Shown here piece after piece: positions 49,036 through 57,906 of a DNA stretch of 64,000 nucleotides; position 1 is the stretch's first letter, and every line of letters starts with the position of its first letter. Location of the stretch: NCBI RefSeq assembly GCF_015352455.1, contig NZ_JADKPN010000007.1, forward strand, positions 124,001 to 188,000. Direction: 5' to 3'. This DNA is from Nocardioides islandensis (lineage in GTDB: Bacteria > Actinomycetota > Actinomycetes > Propionibacteriales > Nocardioidaceae). The position numbers and the translations under genes were made by a program. The notes below the pieces were generated by a model. That model saw only the letters and a list, made by a program, of their open reading frames with translations, made no database searches and was not told where the DNA came from.

Positions 49036-50130
49036 GTGGAGACCAGCGAGCGCAGACACAAGACGATGAACGGCGTCGCCGTCGGCGACGTGGTCCAGGT
49101 ACGCCCGCCGGAGGAGATCCTCTCGGGGCTCGACGACCGGGGCGAACGGGAGTCGATGCCGTTCATGCCCGAGATGCTGAAGTTCGCGGGGCGTCGGTTC
49201 GTTGTCGAGTCGATCTCGCACAAGACCTGCGACACGGTCAACTGGACGGGGATCCGCAAGGTCGAGAACACCGTGCACCTGTCCGGGGTGAGGTGCGACG
49301 GGTCCGCGCACGGTGGGTGCCAGGCGGGCTGCCTGATCTTCTGGAAGACCGACTGGCTGACCCGGGTGTCCGGCACCGGAGAGGTCGAGCCGGACTCCGT
49401 GGCGAACGCCGAGGTCGCGGCACCGGCCGAGGGGCCGGCGCCGACCGGGTGCACGGCCGAGCGGCTGCAGGAGGTCGCGCACGGGGCGTGCCGGGACGAC
49501 GTGACGCCGTCCGACGGCCCGGTCTACTCCTGCCAGGCCACCGAGCTGCCGCGCTTCGTCGGCGCGGAGATCCCACGCTGGAACCTGCGTCAGTACGCCG
49601 ACGACGTGCAGTACGGCAACGCGTCCTCGCGCAGCGTGCTGTGGGGCATCCTGGTCGGCTTGTTCAACCTCGGACAGACTGCCTCCAGCAAGCTCCTGCC
49701 CCGGTGGCTGCGGGTCAGGGCCGGGGTCAAGTACCCCTTCATCGTGCCCTCGGCCGAGCGGATGGCGGCGGCCAACCTCGGCCTGGAAGCCGGCGACTGG
49801 GTGCGGGTCAGGAGCGCCGAGGAGATCGGGAAGACGCTCGACAAGAACTACCGCAACCGCGGGCTGTACTTCGACCGCGAGATGCTCAAGTACTGCGGCC
49901 GGACCGTCCAAGTGCTGCGCAGGGTCGACCACATCATCGAGGAGCCGACCGGACTGATGATCACGATGAAGACCCCGTCGGTCATCCTGGCCGGGGGCAT
50001 CTGTGCGGCCGACTACCACCGGAGCTGCCCGCGGGCGATCTACGCGTACTGGCGGGAGAGCTGGCTGGAACGCGTCCCCGCACCCGAGCCCGCCGACCGG
50101 GCGATCGAGCCGCAGGCTGCTCAGGGCTGA
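49036..50130 (+). CDS. Unrecognised protein with two similar domains and a Cys/His motif
   Basis: A 364-residue soluble protein with two related halves. The first (~15-115) has VGDVVQVRPPEEIL, FMPEMLKFAGRRFVV, SHKTCD, and RCDGSAHGGCQAGCLIFWK. The second (~255-350) has AGDWVRVRSAEEI, FDREMLKYCGRTVQV, and GGICAADYHRSCPRAIYAYWRESWL. Only the first keeps the full CxxxxHGGCxxxC pattern; the second keeps single Cys and His. The middle (~130-250) has a further CTAERLQEV-type Cys segment and a hydrophobic stretch (VLWGILVGLFNLG). I do not know the family. The start is GTG 49036 with GGAGA before it. It lies between the relic and prs in the polysaccharide region. A metal-binding or carrier role is speculation. 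Confidence 0.7.
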   Translation: METSERRHKTMNGVAVGDVVQVRPPEEILSGLDDRGERESMPFMPEMLKFAGRRFVVESISHKTCDTVNWTGIRKVENTVHLSGVRCDGSAHGGCQAGCLIFWKTDWLTRVSGTGEVEPDSVANAEVAAPAEGPAPTGCTAERLQEVAHGACRDDVTPSDGPVYSCQATELPRFVGAEIPRWNLRQYADDVQYGNASSRSVLWGILVGLFNLGQTASSKLLPRWLRVRAGVKYPFIVPSAERMAAANLGLEAGDWVRVRSAEEIGKTLDKNYRNRGLYFDREMLKYCGRTVQVLRRVDHIIEEPTGLMITMKTPSVILAGGICAADYHRSCPRAIYAYWRESWLERVPAPEPADRAIEPQAAQG

Positions 50131-50204
50131 GTGATGCCACGACCCATCGGGGGTCCCCGCGATGGCGACGCGACCACCTCTGGGAGGGTATCCGGGTCGA
50201 CGCG

Positions 50205-51191
50205 CTAGGCGTGACCGTCGAACATCGATGTGACCGAGCCGTCCTCGAAGACCTCCTTGATCGCCCGCGAGAGCAACGGGGCGATGGAGAGCACGGTCAG
50301 CTTGTCGAAGTGGTTCTCCGGCGGGATCGGGAGGGTGTTGGTGACCACGACCTCGGTCGCCGAGGAGTTCTTCAGCCGGTCGACCGCGGGCCCGGACATC
50401 AGGGCGTGGGTGGCGGCGATCACGACGCCCGCGGCGCCGTCGGCCATCAGGGCCTCGGCGGCCTGCACGATCGTGCCGCCGGTGTCGATCATGTCGTCGA
50501 CCAGCACGCAGATGCGGTCGTCGACGCGGCCGACGACGCGGTTGGCGACGACCTCGTTGGGCCGGTCCTCGCGGCGGGTCTTGTGGATGAAGGCCAGCGG
50601 CGCGCCGCCGAGGCGGGCCGACCAGCGCTCCGCGACCTTGATGCGGCCGGCGTCGGGGGAGACGACGGCGAGCTGCTGGCCGGCGTACTTCTCCTTGACG
50701 TAGTCGGCCAGGATCGGCAGCGCCATCAGGTGGTCGACCGGTCCGTCGAAGAAGCCCTGGATCTGGTCGGCGTGGAGGTCGACGCAGATCAGCCGGTCGG
50801 CACCGGCGGTCTTGAAGAGGTCGGCCATCAGCCGCGCCGAGATGGGCTCGCGGCCGCGGTGCTTCTTGTCCTGGCGGGCGTAGCCGTAGAACGGCTGGAC
50901 GACGGTGATGCGCTTGGCCGACGCGCGCTTGAGGGCGTCGACCATGATCAGGTGCTCCATGATCCACTCGTTGATCGGAGCCGTGTGGCTCTGGATCACG
51001 AAGGCGTCGCAGCCGCGGACCGACTCCTCGTAGCGGACGTAGATCTCGGAGTTCGCGAACTCGTACGCCGACGTCGGCACCAGGCGGGTGCCGAGCTGCT
51101 GGGCGACCTCCTCGGCGAGCTCGGGATGCGCTCGACCGCTGAAGACCATCAGGTTCTTCTTGGTGGTCTTCTTCAGTCCGCTCACGCGCAT
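50205..51191 (-). CDS. prs: Ribose-phosphate pyrophosphokinase
   Basis: A 328-residue enzyme that makes PRPP from ribose-5-phosphate and ATP for nucleotide, His and Trp synthesis. VDLHADQIQGFF (~residue 135) is the metal/ATP signature and VLVDDMIDTGGTIVQAAEAL (~230) the PRPP-binding loop. FYGYARQDKKHRGREPISARL is the flexible loop region. Length is standard. It lies 36 bases downstream of glmU on the same strand, the conserved actinobacterial order. It is general metabolism, inserted between polysaccharide genes. Confidence 0.97.
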   Translation of the reverse strand: MRVSGLKKTTKKNLMVFSGRAHPELAEEVAQQLGTRLVPTSAYEFANSEIYVRYEESVRGCDAFVIQSHTAPINEWIMEHLIMVDALKRASAKRITVVQPFYGYARQDKKHRGREPISARLMADLFKTAGADRLICVDLHADQIQGFFDGPVDHLMALPILADYVKEKYAGQQLAVVSPDAGRIKVAERWSARLGGAPLAFIHKTRREDRPNEVVANRVVGRVDDRICVLVDDMIDTGGTIVQAAEALMADGAAGVVIAATHALMSGPAVDRLKNSSATEVVVTNTLPIPPENHFDKLTVLSIAPLLSRAIKEVFEDGSVTSMFDGHA

Positions 51192-51227
51192 CTCTCCTGG
51201 ATAGCCAGCCGGACGGGGAAGGTGGGA

Positions 51228-52703
51228 CTAGTGTCCCCCACCCTGGTCGTCGGACGCACGCCCGGGTCCGCGGTGGGCCTCCTCGGCCGCCTCGGCCTGC
51301 GGCGTACCGGCCCGTTTGCTCGGCACCCAGCCCGGCAGGTTGCGCTGCGGACCGCCCGAGACGGCGAGCGCGCCGGGCGGGACGTTGCGCCGCACGACGG
51401 TGCCGCCACCGGTCGAGGAGCCGTCCCCGAGCTCGACGGGGGCCACGAAGGTGTTGTTGGAGCCGCCGCGGAACCAGCGACCGACCTTGGTCCGGTGCTT
51501 GGCGATGCCGTCGTAGTTGGCGAAGATCGTGCCCGCGCCGATGTTGGCCTGCTCGCCGATCTCGGCGTCGCCGACGTACGACAGGTGCGGGACCTTGGCG
51601 CCGTCACCGAGGTGGGCGTTCTTGGTCTCCACGAAGGTGCCGATCTTGCTGCGCGTGCCCAGGATCGTTCCCGGCCTCAGCCGCGCGTAGGGACCGACCT
51701 CGGCGCCGTCGCCGATGACGGAGAGCTCAGCGTGGGCCCGGACGACGCGGGCACCGGCGCCGACCTCGCAGTCCTTGAGCGTCGTGTCCGGACCGATGAC
51801 GGCGTCCTCCGCGACCACCGTCGCGCCGAGCAGCTGGGTCCCCGGGAGGATGGTGACGTCCTCGGCCAGCTTCACGTCGGCGTCGATCCAGGTGGTCGCC
51901 GGGTCCATGACGGTCACCCCGTCGCGCATCCAGCGGGTGACGATCCGCCGGTTCAGCTCGCGGCCCATCTCGGCCAGCTGCACCCGGTCGTTGGCGCCCT
52001 CGGTCTGGGCGACGTCGTCGATCGGGAAGGCCCCGACGGTGAGCCCGTCCTCGCGGGCGATCCGCACGGTGTCGGTCAGGTAGTACTCGCCCTTGGCGTT
52101 GTCGTTGGTCAGCCGCGGCAGCGCGCCCACCAGGAACTCGGCGTCGAAGGCGAGGATCCCGGAGCTGATCTCAGCGATCTCGCGCTGCTGGGGCGTCGCG
52201 TCCTTCTCCTCGACGATCCCCTCGACGTCGCCCTCGTCGTTGCGCAGGATCCGCCCGTAGCCGAACGGGTCGGCCACGATGCCGCTGAGGATGCTGACCG
52301 CCTGCTCGGCGGCCCTGTGGTCGGCCACGAACTTGCGCAGGCTCTCTCCCTCGAGCAGCGGGGTGTCGCCGGTCGCCACGACCACGGTGCCCCGCGACGT
52401 ACCGCTCGTCTCCATCGCCACCCGCACCGCGCCGCCGGTGCCGTCGAGCACCTCCTGCACCGCCAGCACGACGTCCGGCACCAGCTCGCGCACGTGCGTC
52501 GCCACCTGCTCGCGCTGGTGCCCGATGACCGCGACCACCCGATGTGGCTCGAGCGTGCGCACGGCCGCCAGCACGTGACCGATCATCGTGCGTCCCGCGA
52601 TCGGGTGCAGGACCTTCACGGTCTTGCTCTTCATGCGGGTGCCGCCGCCGGCCGCCAGGACCACGACGGTCAGCTCGTGCTCGTTCATCGGGCGTTCGCT
52701 CAT
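51228..52703 (-). CDS. glmU: Bifunctional GlcN-1-P acetyltransferase / GlcNAc-1-P uridylyltransferase
   Basis: A 491-residue two-domain enzyme making UDP-GlcNAc. The N-domain (~1-240) starts VVVLAAGGGTRMKSK and has YGRILRNDEGDVEGIVEEKDA. The C-domain (~250-460) is a left-handed beta-helix of hexapeptide repeats (DVTILPGTQLLGATVVAEDAVIG) with the acetyl-CoA site near NANIGAGTIFANYDG-like residues (here EQANIGAGTIFANYDG). A Gly/Ala/Glu tail ends it. It feeds peptidoglycan and the neighbouring polysaccharide genes. The tRNA-Gln gene lies directly upstream on the same strand. Confidence 0.96.
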   Translation of the reverse strand: MSERPMNEHELTVVVLAAGGGTRMKSKTVKVLHPIAGRTMIGHVLAAVRTLEPHRVVAVIGHQREQVATHVRELVPDVVLAVQEVLDGTGGAVRVAMETSGTSRGTVVVATGDTPLLEGESLRKFVADHRAAEQAVSILSGIVADPFGYGRILRNDEGDVEGIVEEKDATPQQREIAEISSGILAFDAEFLVGALPRLTNDNAKGEYYLTDTVRIAREDGLTVGAFPIDDVAQTEGANDRVQLAEMGRELNRRIVTRWMRDGVTVMDPATTWIDADVKLAEDVTILPGTQLLGATVVAEDAVIGPDTTLKDCEVGAGARVVRAHAELSVIGDGAEVGPYARLRPGTILGTRSKIGTFVETKNAHLGDGAKVPHLSYVGDAEIGEQANIGAGTIFANYDGIAKHRTKVGRWFRGGSNNTFVAPVELGDGSSTGGGTVVRRNVPPGALAVSGGPQRNLPGWVPSKRAGTPQAEAAEEAHRGPGRASDDQGGGH

Positions 52704-52704
52704 G

Positions 52705-52783
52705 CTCCCCGGGTAGGAGTCGAACCTACGTCGCTAGTCCTGATTCAAAGTCAGGCGGGCCCTGCCGGCAGACCAACCGGGGA
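52705..52783 (-). tRNA. tRNA-Gln (anticodon UUG)
   Basis: Acceptor stem TCCCCGG/CCGGGGA with a U1-A72 pair and G73, both typical of tRNA-Gln. The anticodon arm CCTGA-CTTTGAA-TCAGG gives UUG. The T arm GTAGG-TTCGACT-CCTAC is perfect. At 79 bases it is slightly long: about nine bases lie between the anticodon and T stems, and an extra base precedes the anticodon stem. It sits two bases upstream of the glmU start, as in other actinobacteria. No CCA is encoded. Confidence 0.88.
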
Positions 52784-52954
52784 TTGCTTGCCTCGGCAGA
52801 ATAGGCCCGCGCCGCCCCGAGCCCCGCCCCGCCCGCCTGGGAGGCGCCTTCCCCAGAGTTGAGTATTGGACGCGACGACCTCCGACCGCCTGCGCACGCC
52901 CAACAAGGCTGAGCCCGGCAGATCCGAGGCGGGTCCGCCGACTCTTGAGGGGGG

Positions 52955-54274
52955 GTGCCGGTGAAGGTCGCCGTCTTCGGGCTGGGCTACGTCGGCACCG
53001 TGACCGCCGCCGGGCTGGCGCACGCGGGGCACTCCGTCGTCGGCGTCGACGTCGACGCCGCGAAGGTCGCCGCCATCAACGTCGGCGAGAGCCCCGTGGT
53101 CGAACCCGGCATCGTCGAGCTCCTGGCCAGCGGTGCCCGCAACGGCAGCCTGCGCGCGACGACGTCGGTGGCCGAGGCCCTAGCGAACGCCGAGCTGTCG
53201 CTGATCTGCGTGGGGACGCCGTCGGGCATCCACGGCAGCACCGACCTCAGGTACGTCGAGCGCGTCGTCGCCGAGATCCGCGCGGCCATGGACGTGGTCG
53301 AGCCCCCGGCCGGAGGCTTCCACGCCGTCGTGGTGCGCAGCACCGTCCCGCCCGGCACGGTCGAGCGGCACGTGGCGCCGGTGTTCGCCGACCCGGTGCC
53401 CGGCTGGGAGGTCGGGACCGCGATGTGTCCGGAGTTCCTGCGCGAGGGCGTGGGGGTCGAGGACTTCTTCGGACCGCCGTTCGTCGTCGTCGGCACCGCC
53501 GACGACCGGGCCCGGGCCGTCATGGCGGAGCTGTTCGCCTTCCTGGGCCTGGAGGTGCGGCACGTCGCCGTCTCGACGGCCGAGTCGCTGAAGTACGCCT
53601 GCAACGCCTTCCACGCGACCAAGGTCTCGTTCGCGAACGAGCTCGCGAGGGTGCTTCACCCCTCCGGCGTGGACTCGCGCGAAGTGATGGAGATCTTCTG
53701 CGAGGACTTCAAGCTGAACCTCGGCCCGGCCTACCTGCGACCAGGTTTCGCCTACGGCGGCAGCTGCCTGCCCAAGGACCTCCGCTCGCTCCTGCACCTG
53801 GCGCGCGTGAACGGCGTCGACGCGCCCCTGCTGGCCGGGACCGCCGTGACCAACGAGATGGTCGTCCGTGACGTCGTCGAGCGCGTCATCGAGACGGGCA
53901 AGCGCCGGGTCGCCCTGCTCGGGCTCAGCTTCAAGGCCGACACCGACGACCTGCGGGAAAGCCCGAGCGTCGACCTCGCGGAGCGCCTGATCGGCAAGGG
54001 CTTCGACGTCCGCATCTACGACCCGATCATCAATCCGGACAAGCTGGTGGGCGCCAACCTGCGCGATGTCGAGGCGCGGTTCCACCTGAGCCCTCTGCTC
54101 GCCAGCACGGCCGAGGAAGCGCTCGAGGGGGCCGAGGTGGTGCTGGTCGCCTCGTCCGCGATCGTGGTCACCGAGGCGCTCCTGACTGCCTCCCCCGCAC
54201 ACCTCATCGACCTGTCCGGCCGGCTCGACGCCGAGATCGAGCGCCTGCCCGGATACAGCGGGGTCGGCTGGTGA
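52955..54274 (+). CDS. Nucleotide-sugar dehydrogenase (AlgD-like GDP-mannose/UDP-glucose 6-dehydrogenase)
   Basis: A 439-residue enzyme oxidising a nucleotide sugar to the uronic acid with two NAD. VKVAVFGLGYVGTVTAAGLA is the NAD fold, LICVGTPSG and TVPPGTVERHV follow, and FAYGGSCLPKDLRSLL contains the catalytic Cys. The closest pattern is AlgD (GDP-mannose), whose length is about 436, but UDP-glucose dehydrogenase cannot be excluded. The start is GTG 52955 or GTG 52961; a G-rich run before both (TTGAGGGGG) suits either. Its end overlaps the GT4 gene by four bases. It likely supplies a uronic acid for the polysaccharide. Confidence 0.88.
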   Translation: MPVKVAVFGLGYVGTVTAAGLAHAGHSVVGVDVDAAKVAAINVGESPVVEPGIVELLASGARNGSLRATTSVAEALANAELSLICVGTPSGIHGSTDLRYVERVVAEIRAAMDVVEPPAGGFHAVVVRSTVPPGTVERHVAPVFADPVPGWEVGTAMCPEFLREGVGVEDFFGPPFVVVGTADDRARAVMAELFAFLGLEVRHVAVSTAESLKYACNAFHATKVSFANELARVLHPSGVDSREVMEIFCEDFKLNLGPAYLRPGFAYGGSCLPKDLRSLLHLARVNGVDAPLLAGTAVTNEMVVRDVVERVIETGKRRVALLGLSFKADTDDLRESPSVDLAERLIGKGFDVRIYDPIINPDKLVGANLRDVEARFHLSPLLASTAEEALEGAEVVLVASSAIVVTEALLTASPAHLIDLSGRLDAEIERLPGYSGVGW

Positions 54275-55614
54275 GACAACGGCCCCGCGTCCTGATCATC
54301 GTCCAGAACCTGCCGGTGCCCTTCGACCGGCGGGTGTGGCTGGAGTGCCAGACCCTGCGTGACGCGGGGTACGACGTCACCGTGGTGTGCCCGCGCGGCA
54401 AGGACACCGGCGCCTACCAGGTCGTGGACGGGGTGACGATCCACGCCTACCGCCCGTACGCGCCGGGCGGGAGCGCCATGGGCTTCGTCATCGAGTACGC
54501 GTACTCGTTCCTGGCCACGGCGCGCCTGGCGCTGAAAGCCCGCCGGCATGGCCGCTTCGACGTGGTCCAGGCCTGCAACCCGCCGGACATCTTCTGGCCG
54601 CTGGCGATGTGGCTCCGGTCCCGGGACGGCTCCCGCTTCGTGTTCGACCACCACGACCTCTGCCCCGAGCTGTTCGAGTCGCGCTTCCCCGACGGTTCGC
54701 GGATGGCGCTGCGCGGGCTCAAGCTGTTGGAGCGTGCCACCTTCCGGACCGCCGACCGCGTCACCTCGACCAACGACTCCTACCGCGCCGTGGCGATGCG
54801 CCGCGGCGGCAAGGCGCCCGCGCACGTGACCGTCGTGCGGACCGGTCCGGACCCCGACGTCATGCGCCGGGGCGCCCCCGTGCCGTCAGAGCGCCGCGGA
54901 CGCGCGCACCTCGCGGCCTACCTCGGCGTGATGGGACCGCAGGACGGCGTCGACGTGGTGCTCGCCGCCGCCGACCACATCGTGCACACGCTCGGGCGCA
55001 CCGACATCGCCTTCACCCTGATGGGAGGCGGCGACTGTCACGACAAGCTCCTTGCAGAGCGCGACCGGCTGGGCCTCCAGGAGTACGTCGAGCTGCCCGG
55101 CCGCGTGCCGGACTCGTACGTCGTCGACGTGCTGTCCACCGCCGACGTCGGCCTGTGCCCCGACCCGCTCAACCCGCTCAACGACGTGTCGACGATGAAC
55201 AAGACCATGGAGTACATGGCCTTCGGGCTTCCCGTGGTCGCCTTCGACCTCCACGAGACCCGGGTGTCGGCGGGAGACGCTGCCGTGTACGCCGAGCCGT
55301 CGTCCGGATCCCAAGGCTTCGCCGCGGCCCTCCTGGACCTGCTCGACCACCCCGACTCCCGAGCTGTGATGGGTCTGCTCGGACGCCAGCGCGTGGAGAC
55401 CACGCTGGCCTGGCACCACCAGGCGCCGACGTACCTCGCCGTGTACGACGACCTCACCGGCCGGGTCCGTACGCCGGTACCCGTCGAGGCGGAGGTCGGC
55501 GAGCCCGTCCTGCACCTGGTCGACGGCGTGGTGACACGTCCGGCGGAACATGCGCCCGGACGGGTGGGGAAACACGTCGCGGGGCTCGCCCCGGAGAGGG
55601 CGGACGCGTCATGA
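54271..55614 (+). CDS. Glycosyltransferase family 4, polysaccharide locus
   Basis: A 447-residue GT-B transferase. It opens RVLIIVQNLPVPFDRRVWLE, the N-terminal pattern of many exopolysaccharide GT4 enzymes. FDHHDLCPEL and VTVVRTGPDPD follow, and STMNKTMEYMAFGLPVVAFD is the donor-binding region. The last ~50 residues are an extension with no clear fold. It is coupled on both sides by four-base overlaps with the dehydrogenase and cytidylyltransferase genes. Donor unknown; a uronic acid made by the preceding enzyme is one possibility. Confidence 0.88.
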   Translation: MRQRPRVLIIVQNLPVPFDRRVWLECQTLRDAGYDVTVVCPRGKDTGAYQVVDGVTIHAYRPYAPGGSAMGFVIEYAYSFLATARLALKARRHGRFDVVQACNPPDIFWPLAMWLRSRDGSRFVFDHHDLCPELFESRFPDGSRMALRGLKLLERATFRTADRVTSTNDSYRAVAMRRGGKAPAHVTVVRTGPDPDVMRRGAPVPSERRGRAHLAAYLGVMGPQDGVDVVLAAADHIVHTLGRTDIAFTLMGGGDCHDKLLAERDRLGLQEYVELPGRVPDSYVVDVLSTADVGLCPDPLNPLNDVSTMNKTMEYMAFGLPVVAFDLHETRVSAGDAAVYAEPSSGSQGFAAALLDLLDHPDSRAVMGLLGRQRVETTLAWHHQAPTYLAVYDDLTGRVRTPVPVEAEVGEPVLHLVDGVVTRPAEHAPGRVGKHVAGLAPERADAS

Positions 55615-56414
55615 AGGTGGTGCTCTTCTGCGGCGGCCTCGGGATGCGGATGCGGGCCGACAACCAGTCCCTGCCCAAGCCGATGATGCCGATCGGCAGC
55701 CGCCCGGTGCTCTGGCACATCATGCGGTACTTCGCGCACTTCGGTCACACCGAGTTCATCCTCTGCCTCGGCCACGGCGGGCCGGCGGTGAAGGACTACT
55801 TCCTGGACTACCGCGAGACGACGTCCAACGACTTCGTGCTGACCAAGGGAGGCCAGCACGTCGACATGCTGAGCACCGACATCAGCGACTGGACGATCAC
55901 CTTCGTCGACACCGGCATGGACACCGCCATCGGCGAACGTCTACGCCGCATCCGGCCCTACCTCGAGGGCGACGAGTACTTCCTGGCCAACTACGGCGAC
56001 GTGCTCACCGACGCGCCGATGAACGCCCTCATCGATGAGTTCGTGCGGACAGACGCGGTGGCCCAGTTCCTCGCGGTCAAGCCGCAGGACTCCTTCCACG
56101 TCGTCGAGACCGACGAGCAGGGCCGCGTGACCGGCCTGGTCCCCGCCGGCCACCTGCCGTTCCGCATCAACGGCGGCTACTTCGTGCTGCGCCAGGGGAT
56201 CTTCGACTACCTCGACGAGGGCGACGACCTCGTCATGGACGGCTGCGTCAAGGCCGCCCGGGACGGCCGGACGCGCGCCGTGCCGTATGACGGGTTCTGG
56301 GCGCCGATGGACACGCTCAAGGAGCGGACCTACCTCGAGGACCTGTACCGCCGCGGCTGCAGCCCGTGGGCCCTCTGGCGCAACGAGAGCGGCGCCGGCC
56401 GGCACTCGGCCTGA
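55611..56414 (+). CDS. Glucose-1-phosphate cytidylyltransferase-like nucleotidyltransferase
   Basis: A 267-residue NTP transferase. The start VVLFCGGLGMRMRADNQ, SLPKPMMPIGSRPVLWHIMRYF and FILCLGHGGPAVKDYFLDY closely follow RfbF, which makes CDP-glucose, and the late PYDGFWAPMDTLKE matches it as well. The usual GGxGxR loop is kept. It should activate a sugar-1-phosphate for the locus; specificity for CTP and glucose is inferred. Length is close to RfbF (257). The ATG overlaps the GT4 stop. A decayed copy of its start lies at 48824. Confidence 0.85.
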   Translation: MKVVLFCGGLGMRMRADNQSLPKPMMPIGSRPVLWHIMRYFAHFGHTEFILCLGHGGPAVKDYFLDYRETTSNDFVLTKGGQHVDMLSTDISDWTITFVDTGMDTAIGERLRRIRPYLEGDEYFLANYGDVLTDAPMNALIDEFVRTDAVAQFLAVKPQDSFHVVETDEQGRVTGLVPAGHLPFRINGGYFVLRQGIFDYLDEGDDLVMDGCVKAARDGRTRAVPYDGFWAPMDTLKERTYLEDLYRRGCSPWALWRNESGAGRHSA

Positions 56415-56463
56415 GCACTTCCCCCCTGATCCCTTCCGCTGCTCCCTCTCCGGCCGGTCGGCG

Positions 56464-57906
56464 TCAGCGCGGGCGCGGGTCCTTCTCCAGGTCCGGCCGG
56501 CCACCGAAGCTCGCGTCGCGCACGTCGGCGCCGACGAGCATCACGAACTGGACGTCCAGCCCGGCCGTGCGCGCGGCCCTGGCCACGGTGTTCAGCAGCT
56601 CCGGCGTGGACCGACCCGCCTTGACGAGCACGACGCACCGCGAGGCCGTGGACCGCACGTGAGCCAGCCCCCGACCCACCTCGAAGGGCACGAGGACGAG
56701 CAGCACGTCGGTGACCGCGTCGGTGGTGGGGCCGGCGGTCACGCTCACCCCCGGTGTCGTGGTGCCCAGCTCGTGCGCGAGCCGTCCCGTCCCGGCGAGG
56801 TCGACGGCCAGCACGGACCCCGTCGAGCCCAGGCGACGGGCCAGCCCGGCCAGCACCATGGCCCCTTCTCGCTCGCAGTCGACGGTGACGAGCCCGAGCC
56901 GGCGCGGCACCTTCCCCCGTGTCGGCACCGCCGATTCCAGGCCGTCGACGAGCAGGTCGAGCGAGGACCCGGGCCGGGCACGCGCGCGGCGTCGGTGGGC
57001 CAGCCGGCCGGCACTGAACCGCACCGGCAGGCCCGTCGCCGTGGCGACGTCGACCCGGCTGCGCAACCGGACGGTCGTGATGGCGAACACGACGACCAGC
57101 GCGAGCCCCAGCCCGAGGCCGCCGACGAGCCCCGACGCCATGACGAGGACTGCGCGCCGCAGGGGCGACTGGGGCTCGAGGGCCGCCTGGTCGAGCACCC
57201 GGCTGGCCGCGACGACGGCGTTCGCCTCGAGCGTCTCGGTCTCGATGTCGTTCTGGAGCCGGGTGATCTCGCTGATCAGCTGCCCCTTCAGGCCGAGGAC
57301 GTTGGCGGTCTCCTCCGCGCTGCCGCCCCGGGCGGTGATGGCGTCGTACTGCCGGGTGAGCGCGTCGACCTGGCTCTGCAGCGCGTCGACGCGGTCGCGC
57401 GACGCCTGCGTGACGTCGTCGGACTGCTGCGTGAGCTGCTCGCGCCGGTAGGCCAGGTAGGTCTCGGCGAGCAGGCGCGCCCGGCGTACGGCGTCGTCCT
57501 GGTCGGAGCCCTGGATGTCCACCTGCAGCACGCTGGGCGTCGCCGCCTGGGCCACGATGGTGTCCTGGAGGTCGTCGGGAGGCGTGTCCACGCCGAGCGC
57601 CTCGCCCAGCTGCAGGGCGACGGTGCGCGTCTTGAGCAGCCGGACGTCGGTGGCCATGGCCGACTCGGCGTCCGTCCCGGGATCGTGGGCCAGCAACAGG
57701 GTCACGGAACCGACGCTCTGGGGCGGGACCACCGCGAGCCACCCCCCGGCGAGGGCCGCACCCACCAGCGTGCTGCCCGCCCAGACGTACCACAGGCGAC
57801 GGAGGGTGCCGCGGATGAACGCCAGGCTCACCGTCCCACCGGCGGGCGCGAGGTCGCTCTCCCGGACTCCGACGACGTCGTCCTCGACGCGCCACGCCGC
57901 GCTCAC
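56464..57906 (-). CDS. Wzz-like chain-length protein with decayed kinase-like C-domain, copy 2
   Basis: A 480-residue membrane protein. One segment lies at ~40-60 and another at ~250-275, with a coiled coil between (RDRVDALQSQVDALTRQYDAI), as in polysaccharide co-polymerases. The C-domain (~320-480) resembles a tyrosine kinase fold: RRLGLVTVDCEREGAMVLAGLARRLG, then LAVDLAGTGRLAHEL. However, the P-loop Gly-Lys-Ser/Thr is absent, so it should not hydrolyse ATP. The GTG 57906 start overlaps the upstream Wzz gene by four bases and has GGGGGAG before it. It ends 49 bases from the convergent cytidylyltransferase. Confidence 0.78.
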   Translation of the reverse strand: MSAAWRVEDDVVGVRESDLAPAGGTVSLAFIRGTLRRLWYVWAGSTLVGAALAGGWLAVVPPQSVGSVTLLLAHDPGTDAESAMATDVRLLKTRTVALQLGEALGVDTPPDDLQDTIVAQAATPSVLQVDIQGSDQDDAVRRARLLAETYLAYRREQLTQQSDDVTQASRDRVDALQSQVDALTRQYDAITARGGSAEETANVLGLKGQLISEITRLQNDIETETLEANAVVAASRVLDQAALEPQSPLRRAVLVMASGLVGGLGLGLALVVVFAITTVRLRSRVDVATATGLPVRFSAGRLAHRRRARARPGSSLDLLVDGLESAVPTRGKVPRRLGLVTVDCEREGAMVLAGLARRLGSTGSVLAVDLAGTGRLAHELGTTTPGVSVTAGPTTDAVTDVLLVLVPFEVGRGLAHVRSTASRCVVLVKAGRSTPELLNTVARAARTAGLDVQFVMLVGADVRDASFGGRPDLEKDPRPR

